The position numbers were made by a program, and so were the translations under genes. From Sediminicoccus sp. KRV36 (GTDB lineage: Bacteria > Pseudomonadota > Alphaproteobacteria > Acetobacterales > Acetobacteraceae), in assembly GCF_023243115.1 (NCBI RefSeq), contig NZ_CP085081.1, positions 434,001 through 498,000 on the forward strand: a DNA stretch of 64,000 nucleotides. The letters are read 5' to 3'. Of this stretch, positions 43,966 through 52,460 are shown piece after piece. The notes under the pieces are model-generated. The model was not told where the DNA came from, did not search any database, and saw nothing but the letters and a program-made list of their open reading frames with translations. The first letter of the stretch is position 1; every line of letters begins with the position of its first letter.

Positions 43966-44928
43966 TCACAAAGCCGGCCGCCAAGCCGACGCCACCAGAT
44001 GATACCCCGCCGCGTCCCGCCGCAGATGTCCGAAGCCCGGGAAATCCATATGCATCCCGGCCACCAGCAGCCGATCCGCCGCTGCCATGTCGAAGACCCG
44101 CCGCCGTGTGGCGACGGCCGCCGCGGCATCCACGTCGAAGGAAATCCCCCAATCCGGGTGGCGTGTTTGCAGGGCCGGGAAGTGCACCATGTCGCCAAAC
44201 ACCAGCAACTGCGCGGGGCCCGAGGCGATGCGGTAGATCGTGTGCCCCGGCGTGTGGCCGAAAGCGTCCATCGAGGTGATGCCCGGGTTGACCTCCCGCC
44301 CGCCCGCCACGCGGCGGATGCGGCCGCGATAGGCGGCCTCCACCTGCTTGGCGTAGGCGAAGCCGCCGCGCGAACCCTGCGGCACGCGGCCGATATTGCC
44401 CTCATCGAACCAGAAGGCGGCCTCCACCTCGGGGATGACGAGTTCGGCGGTGGGAAACAGCGCCGCCCCCTCGCGGCTGCAGAGGCCGCCGGCATGGTCG
44501 CGGTGCATATGGGTCAGCACCACGCTGTCGATCATCGCGGGGGTGACACCCATGGCGGCCAGGTTCGCGGGCAGCTGCCCCATGGTCGGCCCCAGCGCGT
44601 CGCCCGAGCCGGTGTCGATCAGGGAGAGGCGGCCAGCCGCATTCACCAGGAAGGTGTTGAGAGCACAGGGCACCGGGCCTTCGGTGGGCAGGAAATTCTC
44701 GGCCAGGATGCGGCGGGCTTCGGTCAGGTTGGCCTCGCCGAAGACGGCGGGCGGCAGGGCGATGCTGCCATCGCTGACCGCCGTCACCTCGATCTCGCCG
44801 ATGCGGCTGCGATAGAGGCTCGCCACCTGGCGGCCCACCGGCGGCTGTGTGGCCAAGCTGGGGCCGGCGGTGCCGGCCGCCAGCAGCGTGGCCCCGGTGA
44901 TGATGGCATCGCGCCGTGACAGCTTCAT
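43966..44928 (-). CDS. Metallo-beta-lactamase-fold hydrolase, exported
   Basis: A 320-residue MBL-fold protein with a Tat-type signal (LSRRDAIITGATLLAAG, cleavage near SLAT). Metal ligands are HMHRDHAGG (H-x-H-x-D-H), a later His in GHTPGHT and Asp in VFGDMVHF, with a last His in GMHMDFPG. The pattern resembles N-acyl-homoserine lactonase-like or alkylsulfatase-unrelated MBL proteins; substrate unknown. The start at 44928 gives the signal peptide; the longer frame is not supported. Confidence 0.88.
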   Translation of the reverse strand: MKLSRRDAIITGATLLAAGTAGPSLATQPPVGRQVASLYRSRIGEIEVTAVSDGSIALPPAVFGEANLTEARRILAENFLPTEGPVPCALNTFLVNAAGRLSLIDTGSGDALGPTMGQLPANLAAMGVTPAMIDSVVLTHMHRDHAGGLCSREGAALFPTAELVIPEVEAAFWFDEGNIGRVPQGSRGGFAYAKQVEAAYRGRIRRVAGGREVNPGITSMDAFGHTPGHTIYRIASGPAQLLVFGDMVHFPALQTRHPDWGISFDVDAAAAVATRRRVFDMAAADRLLVAGMHMDFPGFGHLRRDAAGYHLVASAWRPAL

Positions 44929-45061
44929 CTGGCTTTCCCCCCCCTGCGCCGGTCGAGCCGGCGTTTGCGCCGTGAGCCTAGCCAGGGTCGCTTGGCGGTG
45001 GCAACCGGGGTTGAGGCCCCGCCGGCTGGACAAGCCTGCGCGAATCCCCTCCTTTGCCCGC

Positions 45062-45994
45062 ATGTTGCGCCGCATGATCATCTATATCCTCGCGGCGCTG
45101 CCGCTGCTCCTCATCTTCGCCGTCTGGTGGCTCTACACGCCCGACAAGCCGCGTGCGGCGCTGGAGGCGCGCTACGCCGACACGCCCTCGCAATTCCTGG
45201 AGCTGGACGGCGTGCGGCTGCATCTGCGCGACACCGGGCCGCGTTCGGCCCCGGCGGTGCTGCTGCTGCACGGCTTTGGCTCCTCGCTGCACACCTGGGA
45301 GGAGGTGGCCCAGGGGCTGGAGGCGGATTTCCGCGTGATCCGGTTTGACCTGCCGGGCTTTGGCCTGACGGGCGCGGACCGCACCGGGGATTACAGCGAT
45401 GCGCGCAGCCATGCGGTGATCCTCACCCTGATGCAGCGCCTGGGGCTGGAGCGTGTGGCGCTGGTGGGTTCCTCCATGGGCGGGCGCATCGCCTGGAGCT
45501 TCGCCGCCGCCCATCCGGAGCATGTGACGCGCCTCGTGCTGATGGCGCCCGATGGCTTCGCGAGCCCGGGCATCGGCTATGAACAGCCGCCCAAGGTGCC
45601 GCTGATCATGCGCGTGCTGCCCTATACCCTGCCCGAGGGCATGTTGCGCGGCTCCCTCACCCCGGCCTATGGCGACCCCGGGGTGATGACCGAGGCGCTC
45701 TTCGAACGCTATCGCGACATGATGCTGGCCCCTGGCGTGCGCCAGGCGATCCTGGACCGCATGGCCCAGCACGTGCTGCTGCGGCCCGAGCCGCTGCTGG
45801 CCCGCATCACCCTGCCGGTGCTGCTGCTCTGGGGCGATACGGACCGCATGGTGCCGGTGACCAATGCGCAGGATTACCTGCGCGCCCTGCCGGATGCTCG
45901 ATTGGTGACGTTGCCCGGCAAGGGCCATGTGCCGATGGAGGAATCCCCCACCGATGTAGTGCGCATCCTGCGGGAATTCCTGGCCGGGCGGTGA
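45062..45994 (+). CDS. Membrane-anchored alpha/beta hydrolase
   Basis: A 310-residue serine hydrolase. An N-terminal hydrophobic anchor (residues 5-24) is followed by an alpha/beta fold with HGFGSSLHTWEEV oxyanion region, nucleophile elbow GSSMGG, Asp in LLWGDTDRMVP and His in GKGHVPMEE. Probably an esterase or lactonase acting at the inner membrane. It is divergent from the MBL gene. ATG 45074 is an alternative start. Confidence 0.9.
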   Translation: MLRRMIIYILAALPLLLIFAVWWLYTPDKPRAALEARYADTPSQFLELDGVRLHLRDTGPRSAPAVLLLHGFGSSLHTWEEVAQGLEADFRVIRFDLPGFGLTGADRTGDYSDARSHAVILTLMQRLGLERVALVGSSMGGRIAWSFAAAHPEHVTRLVLMAPDGFASPGIGYEQPPKVPLIMRVLPYTLPEGMLRGSLTPAYGDPGVMTEALFERYRDMMLAPGVRQAILDRMAQHVLLRPEPLLARITLPVLLLWGDTDRMVPVTNAQDYLRALPDARLVTLPGKGHVPMEESPTDVVRILREFLAGR

Positions 45995-46089
45995 GCGCCA
46001 GCGCCCGGGATGACCGGCGCCTGAGCCGCGCGCTACCCCGCAAGCTGTTCAGACGCTGGGAGCGGACCGGGTGGCCGGCGGGCAGGCCC

Positions 46090-46192
46090 GGCCGTGCCCC
46101 AAGGGAGGTTCCCAAGGGCGTTCCCCAGGGGCGCCTTGCCGAGGTGCCTTTCAGCGGCTCCCCTCAGGCGCTCCTCTCAGGGGCATTCCTCA
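46090..46192. repeat. Degenerate tandem array, eight units of about 13 bp
   Basis: Units such as GGGAGGTTCCCAA, GGGCGTTCCCCAG, GCGGCTCCCCTCA, GGCGCTCCTCTCA and GGGGCATTCCTCA follow each other without gaps; one unit has 12 bases. The array runs from the space between the genes into the last codons of the MORN gene (stop at 46177-46179). Confidence 0.8.
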
Positions 46193-46899
46193 AGCGGACG
46201 GCCGATGGCGGCCTGGCGATCGCCCTCGCGGAAGCAGCCGGCCAGCCAGGCGCCGCGGAACCAGCCGCCCTCGACGCTGAAATACTCGCCCAGCCCCTCG
46301 GGCCGGTCCTCGCGGAATTCGCCGCGGAACAGGTTGCCGTTGATCCAGAACATGATGCCGCGGCCATGGCGCATGCCCTCGCGCCATTCGCCGTCATAGC
46401 GGCCGGTGGCCCAGACGCGCAGGCCGCGCCCCTGTTCGCGCCCCTCCTGCCATTCGCCCTGATAGACCGCGCCCTGGGCGTCGAGGAAGGTGCCGATGCC
46501 ATGCATCCGCCCACGCGCCATGCTGCCCACATAGCGCTCGCCACGCGGCTCGCCCGCCTCGACATAGCGCCATTCCAGCAGGCCATCGCCCTGGGCGGGG
46601 CCAGCCTCGCAGGGGCCGGTCCAGAAGACGGTCTCTTCGACCTGGGGGTTGGGATTCCAGACCCAGCAGCCATTGCGCTCATCCACCGTCCAGCCGGGCT
46701 TGCCGGGGGCCGCGACGGCATCGGCGGGCGGGGCTGCGGGGCGCGGGCCAGAAGCGGGGGATTGGGGGTTGGGAGATTGGGGGTTGGTGGCTTGGGGGGG
46801 CGCCGCTTCGGGGGCCGCCTGGGGATTGGCCGGCTGCGCGCGGGCGGTCCCCATCAGGGTGGGTCCGGCCAGGATCAGGAACAGAACAAGCCAACGCAT
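46177..46899 (-). CDS. MORN-repeat protein with signal peptide
   Basis: A 240-residue secreted or periplasmic protein. Signal peptide MRWLVLFLILAGPTLMGTARA is followed by a Pro/Asn/Gln/Ala-rich linker (residues 22-70) with ATNPQSPNPQSP-type repeats, a Trp-containing strand pair, then at least four MORN repeats, for example YQGEWQEGREQGRG, YDGEWREGMRHGRG and FRGEFREDRPEGLG. Function unknown. GGGAGG eight bases upstream supports the start at 46899. Its 3' end is made of 13-bp tandem repeats. Confidence 0.85.
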   Translation of the reverse strand: MRWLVLFLILAGPTLMGTARAQPANPQAAPEAAPPQATNPQSPNPQSPASGPRPAAPPADAVAAPGKPGWTVDERNGCWVWNPNPQVEETVFWTGPCEAGPAQGDGLLEWRYVEAGEPRGERYVGSMARGRMHGIGTFLDAQGAVYQGEWQEGREQGRGLRVWATGRYDGEWREGMRHGRGIMFWINGNLFRGEFREDRPEGLGEYFSVEGGWFRGAWLAGCFREGDRQAAIGRPLEECP

Positions 46900-46994
46900 C
46901 GAAAAGCCTCCCATCTCAACCCAGGCCCCGGATCACCCGGGCGCCACATGACCCAAGTGCCGCATCACCCAGGCAAGGGGCCACCACTGCACCC

Positions 46995-48164
46995 TCAGCC
47001 GCCGCGCCGCAACGCGGCGAGGCTGAGAGCCAGGCCGCCCCCCAGCGCCACCACCGAGACGGCCAGCGGAAGGCCCCAGCCTGGCACCGCCTCCAGCAGC
47101 AACCCGCCCAGCGGGGCGCCGATGGCACCGCCCAGCAAATAAGCCGTGTTCAGCCCCGCCATGCCAAGCGCCCGCGCCGGCCCGGCGAAGCGCTGCACGG
47201 CACGGACCATGCCCAGGGTATAGATCGCGCCCGCCGCCCCGCCCCAGACCGCCAGCACCGGCCAGATGCCCCAATCCGGCGCCAGCACGGGCCACAGCAA
47301 CGAGCCGAGCGCCACCGCGACGGCGCAGCCCAGCAACGCCCGATGCGTGCCGAAGCGATCCGCCAGCATGCCCACCGGATATTGCGCCAGCATATTGCCG
47401 AACCCCGTCGCCACCACGATCGAGGCGGCCGCCGCGGCCCCCAGGCCCAGCGCCAGCCCCTGCACCGGGAACACCGCCCCGGCCGTGCCCTCCAGCGCGC
47501 CGCAGAGCATGGCCGCCCCGGCGGGGGCGAGCATCATCATCGCCACGGGCCGCAACCGCACGAGCGAGAGGCGCATGCGGCGCGGCACGGCCCCCCGCAC
47601 TTCACGCAGCATCAGCGTCAGCCCGAAGCCCGCCAGCATGAGCCCGGCCGAGGCGGCAAAGGCCCCGGCCTGCACGCCGGAGAGCCACAGCACGGCCGGC
47701 CCGCCGCCGATCGCGGCCGAAATGAAGGTCTGGTAGATGCCCAGGAACTGCCCCTCGCGCCCGGGTGGCGCCATGGCGCCGGCAATGGCATCGGCCGTGG
47801 TCCAGGTCAGGCAGGAGGCCATGCCCAGCACCCCGCCGAAAACAAACCAGAGCGCCAGCGGCGGGTTGGTGGCTAGCCCGAGCAGCGCGAGCGCCGAGGT
47901 CAGCCCCGCCGCCTGGTGCAGCCGCAAGGCACCCCCCGCCCAGCCCGCCAGCCAGGGCGAGGCCGGCGCGGTGACCAGCGCCGAAATCCAGACAGCGGCC
48001 GCATAGAGCCCGACCAGTGCTGGGGAGGCGCCCTGCTCGGTCAGGATCACGGCGGCCAGCGGCACCGACATCCAGACGCCGGCGAAGGCGCAGGTGGCGG
48101 CGGCCACGAAAATCGGGAATTGCGCGCGCCTCATGGGGGAGGCAACGGCATGGGTCACGGACAT
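46995..48164 (-). CDS. MFS transporter
   Basis: A 389-residue twelve-helix major facilitator. The central LADRFGTHRALLGCAV loop is a relaxed signature of the family's loop 8-9. The substrate is not evident. Several starts are possible (48164, 48134); an extension to 48332 is Pro/Arg-rich and overlaps the region upstream of the UspA gene, so it is not supported. Confidence 0.84.
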   Translation of the reverse strand: MSVTHAVASPMRRAQFPIFVAAATCAFAGVWMSVPLAAVILTEQGASPALVGLYAAAVWISALVTAPASPWLAGWAGGALRLHQAAGLTSALALLGLATNPPLALWFVFGGVLGMASCLTWTTADAIAGAMAPPGREGQFLGIYQTFISAAIGGGPAVLWLSGVQAGAFAASAGLMLAGFGLTLMLREVRGAVPRRMRLSLVRLRPVAMMMLAPAGAAMLCGALEGTAGAVFPVQGLALGLGAAAAASIVVATGFGNMLAQYPVGMLADRFGTHRALLGCAVAVALGSLLWPVLAPDWGIWPVLAVWGGAAGAIYTLGMVRAVQRFAGPARALGMAGLNTAYLLGGAIGAPLGGLLLEAVPGWGLPLAVSVVALGGGLALSLAALRRGG

Positions 48165-48408
48165 GGAAAGCCGGGCACCCTGGGGCGCCCCCTCGATCAC
48201 GGATTGCGGGTCAGGCGAAAGCGGCGTCAGCCGCGGGTCAGGCCGCATGGATCGGGGTCCAGGAGAACCACCCAGGCCCGCCAGGCGGCGATGCTGCCGC
48301 GCAGATTGATTGGATGTCTGGACATGCACCAAGGATGATGGGCCGCCGGGCCAAAGTCAAACCAGGGCTGGCTTGCAAGCCGCGCATGGCGAGGCCAGTT
48401 TGCGGGAT

Positions 48409-49248
48409 ATGATCCGCTCCATCCTGCTCGCCCTCGATGACACGCCCGGCGCCTGCGCGGCGCGGGATGTCGCCTTCGCCCTCGCCCGCCGCACCGGCGC
48501 CGCGGTGACGGCGCTGATCGTGCTGGACCGCCCGCATACCAGCGCCGCGCATGAGGCTGTGCCGATGGGCGGTGGCGCCTTCGCCGCCCGGCGCAACGAG
48601 AAGCTGGCCGCCGCCGTCGAGGCCGAGGCGGAGGGGGTTCTCGCGGATGCGCGCGTGGCGGCGGGGGACCTGCCCTTCGCCGTGGTGCGGCGCGAGGAGG
48701 CGCCCGAGCAGGCCCTGCTGGCCGAGGGCGCCACGCATGACCTCATCATCATCGGCCGCGACTGCACCCTGGGCCGCGAGGCCTGCGACGACGGGCTTTC
48801 CCCCACCATCGAGGCGCTGCTGCGCGATGGCGCGCGGCCGCTGCTGGTGGTGCCCCCGGGCACGCAAAGTGCTGGCCTCGCCGAAGTCGTTCAGCTCACC
48901 CATCCCATCCTGATCGCGCAGAACGGCTCCATGGCCGCGATGCGCACGCTGCATGTCTTCGCGCTGCTGGGACTGGGGAAGGGCCAGGCGGTCAAGCTCC
49001 TCGACTTCACCGCCGATGCCAGCCCCGAAGCCCTGGCGCGCTACCTCACGCAGCACGGCATGCAGGCCGAGGCCTTCGCCGTGCGGGGCGACGCGCATGA
49101 CATCCTGCTGGCCGAGGCGCAAAGCCTGCCGGCCTCCCTCCTTGTGCTGGGTGCGGATCAGGAGAGCGGCATCAGCCGGCTGATCTTCGGCAGCGCCACG
49201 GCCCGGCTGCTGCGCGCCGCACCCTGCCCGGTCTTCATCCACGGCTGA
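48409..49248 (+). CDS. Universal stress protein, two-domain UspA type
   Basis: A 279-residue protein of two Usp domains. The first has ILLALDDTPGACAARDVAF and HDLIIIGRDC; the second ends with ASLLVLGADQESGISRLIFGSATARLLRAAPCPVFI, close to the G-2x-G-9x-G(S/T) ATP-binding pattern. Such proteins help survival in stress or starvation, but the trigger here is unknown. It is divergent from the MFS gene. Confidence 0.88.
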   Translation: MIRSILLALDDTPGACAARDVAFALARRTGAAVTALIVLDRPHTSAAHEAVPMGGGAFAARRNEKLAAAVEAEAEGVLADARVAAGDLPFAVVRREEAPEQALLAEGATHDLIIIGRDCTLGREACDDGLSPTIEALLRDGARPLLVVPPGTQSAGLAEVVQLTHPILIAQNGSMAAMRTLHVFALLGLGKGQAVKLLDFTADASPEALARYLTQHGMQAEAFAVRGDAHDILLAEAQSLPASLLVLGADQESGISRLIFGSATARLLRAAPCPVFIHG

Positions 49249-49263
49249 GGCCGCGCCGCAGCC

Positions 49264-50007
49264 CTATCCGGCCAGGTGGATCCAGGGCGGGGTGAAGCCG
49301 GCCAGCACGCCATCCGGCGCCTCGGGCAGCAGGGCCGCGTAAAGCCCGCGCGCCGGGCCCAGCGTCGGGTGATCGCGGTAGAGGATGCGGTTGAAGCCCA
49401 GATTGCGCAGCAGGTGCAGCATCAGCGGCGGATTGGGCGCCCAGCCGGAGATCCAGCTCCCCTCCGGCCCGCCGATCGGCAGCCAGCGGCTCTGCGCCGT
49501 CATGATCGGCCGCGCATCCTCCAGCGCATCCTGCATCGTCTCCAGCAGCAGCACCCGGCTGGTGACGTTGCGCATGCCGTGCAGCGCCTTGATGGGATTG
49601 AACAGCTGCTCGAAACAGGCGGTGGCGAGCACGACGTGAAAGCTGCCGAAATCCGGGCTCAGCAGGCGCGGGTCCAGGGTTTCCGTCTCGAGCGGGGCGC
49701 CCAGCGCATGCGCCGCCCATTGTGTGGCCGAAAGCGCGTCTGCGCCGGGCAGGCTCCAGGCCAGGTGGTCCGCCGCCACGGCCCGCGCGGCGCCGCGCCG
49801 CAGCATGGCGAAGCTGAAGGCGCCGTTCGCCGCACCCAGTTCCAGCACATGCGCCCCGGTGAGGTTCAGCGGATCGAGCAGGGCCGCTTCCTCGGCGGCG
49901 AGCTGCGCTTCCGGCACCAGCCCCTCGGTCACGAGGTCCGGGCCCAGGCGAAGGCTTTGCAGCCAGCGATGCGCGGACAGGGCTGCGCGCAATTCCGTCC
50001 CGCTCAT
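49264..50007 (-). CDS. CmoB/DUF1698-like SAM methyltransferase, copy 2
   Basis: A 247-residue class I methyltransferase. SAM motif I is VLELGAANGAFSFAMLRRGA and the acidic loop is VAADHLAWS. It shares with its upstream neighbour the ALxxMxxV pattern and PNPPLMLHLLRNLGFNRILYRDHPTLGPARGLYAALLPE near the end, so the two are tandem paralogues. The WFHTI signature of the CmoB group is diverged here. Start at 50007 lies 4 bases after the paralogue's stop. Confidence 0.82.
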   Translation of the reverse strand: MSGTELRAALSAHRWLQSLRLGPDLVTEGLVPEAQLAAEEAALLDPLNLTGAHVLELGAANGAFSFAMLRRGAARAVAADHLAWSLPGADALSATQWAAHALGAPLETETLDPRLLSPDFGSFHVVLATACFEQLFNPIKALHGMRNVTSRVLLLETMQDALEDARPIMTAQSRWLPIGGPEGSWISGWAPNPPLMLHLLRNLGFNRILYRDHPTLGPARGLYAALLPEAPDGVLAGFTPPWIHLAG

Positions 50008-50011
50008 CGCG

Positions 50012-50797
50012 TCAGCCCCGCACCAGAAGGTCTTCGATGGCGCCCGGCACATCGAGGTCCCGCCAGGGGCTGCCGAGCTGCAGGATCAGGCCATCCTCCA
50101 CCTCGGGCAGGAAGGCGGCGTAGAGGCCATGGCCGCGCCCCAGCGTCGGGTGGTCCCGGTAGAAGATGCGGGTGAAGCCGAGCTGCAACAGCAGGTGCAG
50201 CATCAGGGCGGGATTGGGGCCCCACCAGTTCGTCGCATCCCCGGCCAGGGTGGCGGCGGGGTAGAAGACCATGCCCGGCCGGGCCTCGGCGGTCAGGTCC
50301 TGATGGGTTTCGATCAGCAGCAATTGCCGCGTCACCTGGCGCAGGCGCGTCATCACCTCGATCGGGTCATAGAGGTGGTAGAAGACGCCGAGGAACAGCA
50401 CCACGTCGAAACGGCCGAGCTGGTCGGTGATCTCGAAGGGCGCGATCTCGGCCGCTTCCACCTCCAGCCCCAGCGAGTCGCGGGCGAGTTCGAAGGTCTC
50501 GCGCCCCTGCCAGACCGGGTGTTTCCAGACGTAGCTGTCGGTCGCCAGCACGCGGCGCGCACCGCGCTGCTTGGCGGAGAAGCTGAAAAACCCGTTCCAC
50601 GCGCCGACATCCAGGACCGAGCGCCCCGTGAGGTCGAACGGCGCCAGCAGCGCATCCTCCTCCAGCGCCATGACCTGCTGGTCCTTCAGCCCGGGTGTCA
50701 CCACACCGGGACGCAGCGCGATCGTGTGGAACCAATGGAATTGCTGAATGCGGGCAAGCAGCTCCGCATCGGACAGGTGCGGCATCGTCAAGGTCAT
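50012..50797 (-). CDS. CmoB/DUF1698-like SAM methyltransferase, copy 1
   Basis: A 261-residue class I methyltransferase. The N-terminus FHWFHTIALRPGVVTPG matches CmoB-type tRNA carboxymethyl-uridine enzymes; motif I is VLDVGAWNGFFSF, and FDVVLFLGVFYHLYDP is the post-motif region. It differs from true CmoB in length. The long open frame to 52045 is false (tandem DNA repeat and opposite-strand dadA). ATG 50797 has GAGGG about seven bases upstream. Confidence 0.86.
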   Translation of the reverse strand: MTLTMPHLSDAELLARIQQFHWFHTIALRPGVVTPGLKDQQVMALEEDALLAPFDLTGRSVLDVGAWNGFFSFSAKQRGARRVLATDSYVWKHPVWQGRETFELARDSLGLEVEAAEIAPFEITDQLGRFDVVLFLGVFYHLYDPIEVMTRLRQVTRQLLLIETHQDLTAEARPGMVFYPAATLAGDATNWWGPNPALMLHLLLQLGFTRIFYRDHPTLGRGHGLYAAFLPEVEDGLILQLGSPWRDLDVPGAIEDLLVRG

Positions 50798-50823
50798 GCA
50801 ACCCTCATAACAGAGGCCGCGCC

Positions 50824-50975
50824 GAGCGGCCATTGACCAGGCCCCCGCCGCGTTGAGCGGCGATGACCAAGCCCCCGCCGCGTTGAGCGGCGATGACCAA
50901 GCTCCCGCCGCGTTGAGCGGCCATTGACCAACCTCCTGCCGCGTCGGGCGGCCATTGACCAAGTTTCCGCCGCGC
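50824..50975. repeat. Tandem repeat, five units of 30-31 bp
   Basis: Five contiguous units starting GAGCGGC or GGGCGGC and containing ATGACCAAG or ATTGACCA followed by CCGCCGCG; units at 50824, 50855, 50885, 50915 and 50946. The array fills most of the gap between the divergent methyltransferase and dadA genes and ends 14 bases before the dadA start. Confidence 0.9.
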
Positions 50976-50989
50976 CGCACCAATGCCGC

Positions 50990-52240
50990 ATGCGGATTTT
51001 GATCCTTGGCGCCGGCGTCACCGGCCTCACCACGGCCCAGGCCCTGGCCGATGACGGCCATGCCGTGACCGTGGTGGATGCCGAAAGCCGGCCCGGCCAA
51101 GGGGCCAGCTTCGCCAATGGCGCGCAGCTTTCCTACAGCTACGTCGCCCCCTTTGCGGCCCCGGGCGTGATCGGCAAGGTGCCCGGCTGGATGCTCGATC
51201 CTGACGGCCCGCTGCGGTTTCGCCCGCAGGCAGATCCTGGCCAGTGGAAATGGCTGATCGCCTTCCTGCGCGCCTGCAACCCGACCACCGCCGAGCAGAC
51301 CACGCGCCGCCTGCTGCTGCTCAGCGCGCTCTCGCGCCAGTTGATGCACGGGCTGGCCGCGCGGCACGCTTTCGATTTCGCCTTCGCCCCGGCCGGCAAG
51401 CTGGTGCTGCAGCCCGATGCCGCCGGCATGGCGGCGGCGCAGCGGCAAATGGCGCTGCAGGCCGCCTGGGGCACCGAGCAACGCGCCCTGTCCCGCGCGG
51501 AATGCCTGGCGCTGGAACCCGCCCTGGCCGGCATCGCCCATCGCATCGCCGGCGGCATCCACACCCCGGGCGAGGATGCGGGCGATTGCCGGCTGTTCTG
51601 CGAGGGGCTGGCGCAATCCCTCACCCGGTCCAACGCCGCCGTCACGCTGCAACTGGGCACGCGGGTCACGCAGATCATCCGCGCCGAGGGCCGGGTGCGC
51701 GGCGTGATGACGAATGCGGGCGTGATCGAGGCCGATGCCGTGGTGCTGGCGCTGGGTGTCGGTGCCAGGGCGCTGGCGCGGCCCTTGGGGCTCGATCTGC
51801 CGATCTATCCCCTCAAGGGCTACTCGCTGACCCTGCCGATCACCCGGGCCGAGGCGGCACCGCGCATCAGCGTGACCGACAGCGCGGCCAAGGTGGTCTA
51901 TGCGCGCATCGGCCAGCAATTGCGTGTGGCGGGAATGGCCGATGTGGTCGGCTATTCCACCCGGATCGAGGAGAAGCGCCTCTCCACCCTGATCCGCCAG
52001 GCGCGCGCCGCCTTCCCCGATGCGACCGACTGGCGGGACCTGCACCCCTGGGCCGGGCTGCGCCCCGCCACGCCGACCGGCCTGCCAATCCTGGGGGCCG
52101 CGCCCGGCATGCAGGGGCTCTATCTCAATCTCGGCCAGGGCTCGCTCGGCTTCACGCTGGCCATGGGCAGCGCCGCGGTGGTCGCCGCCGAGATCGCCGG
52201 CCGCGCGCCGCCGATCCCGATGGAGGGGTTCCGGCTGTAG
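50990..52240 (+). CDS. dadA: D-amino-acid dehydrogenase (DadA-like)
   Basis: A 416-residue DAO-family flavoprotein. The FAD motif is ILILGAGVTGLTTAQALADDGHAVTVVDAE, with the DadA-specific ASFANGAQLSYSYVAPFAAPG, FDFAFAPAGKLVL and the C-terminal PWAGLRPATPTGLPILG and LNLGQGSLGFTLAMGSA. It oxidises D-amino acids to keto acids, passing electrons to the membrane. Start at 50990 is set by the Rossmann strand. The 30-bp repeat array lies immediately upstream. Confidence 0.93.
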   Translation: MRILILGAGVTGLTTAQALADDGHAVTVVDAESRPGQGASFANGAQLSYSYVAPFAAPGVIGKVPGWMLDPDGPLRFRPQADPGQWKWLIAFLRACNPTTAEQTTRRLLLLSALSRQLMHGLAARHAFDFAFAPAGKLVLQPDAAGMAAAQRQMALQAAWGTEQRALSRAECLALEPALAGIAHRIAGGIHTPGEDAGDCRLFCEGLAQSLTRSNAAVTLQLGTRVTQIIRAEGRVRGVMTNAGVIEADAVVLALGVGARALARPLGLDLPIYPLKGYSLTLPITRAEAAPRISVTDSAAKVVYARIGQQLRVAGMADVVGYSTRIEEKRLSTLIRQARAAFPDATDWRDLHPWAGLRPATPTGLPILGAAPGMQGLYLNLGQGSLGFTLAMGSAAVVAAEIAGRAPPIPMEGFRL

Positions 52241-52294
52241 GGCGTGATCCGGTCAGGGTGAGGGAGGATGCCTGAAACAGCCGCGCGACGGGGT

Positions 52295-52369
52295 CGAGGG
52301 GCCAGCCCCTCGAGCTCCCCGGCAGGGTGAAAACCTGCGTGGTTTTCACAGTTTCCTGCACCTTCGTCC
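52295..52369 (+). repeat. Composite palindromic repeat, copy C
   Basis: CGAGGGG (52295-52301) pairs with CCCCTCG (52306-52312). GCAGG (52322-52326) pairs with CCTGC (52355-52359) and encloses an extra hairpin TGAAAACC (52328-52335)/GGTTTTCA (52341-52348). It ends in GCACCTTCG like copy A. Confidence 0.8.
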
Positions 52370-52460
52370 GAGGATAATGCGCTCGAAGCTCCACGACGCC
52401 GGGTTTCTGGGTGGGGTTGGCCGCCAAGCGGAAACGCCCTCCCGCAGCCCGACCTCCGCC

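Noticed and set aside
50824..50975. CRISPR array
   Set aside because: Units follow each other directly without spacers and no cas gene is present.
50798..52045. N-terminal extension of the methyltransferase frame to 677 codons
   Set aside because: The added part translates the tandem DNA repeat and the antisense of dadA.
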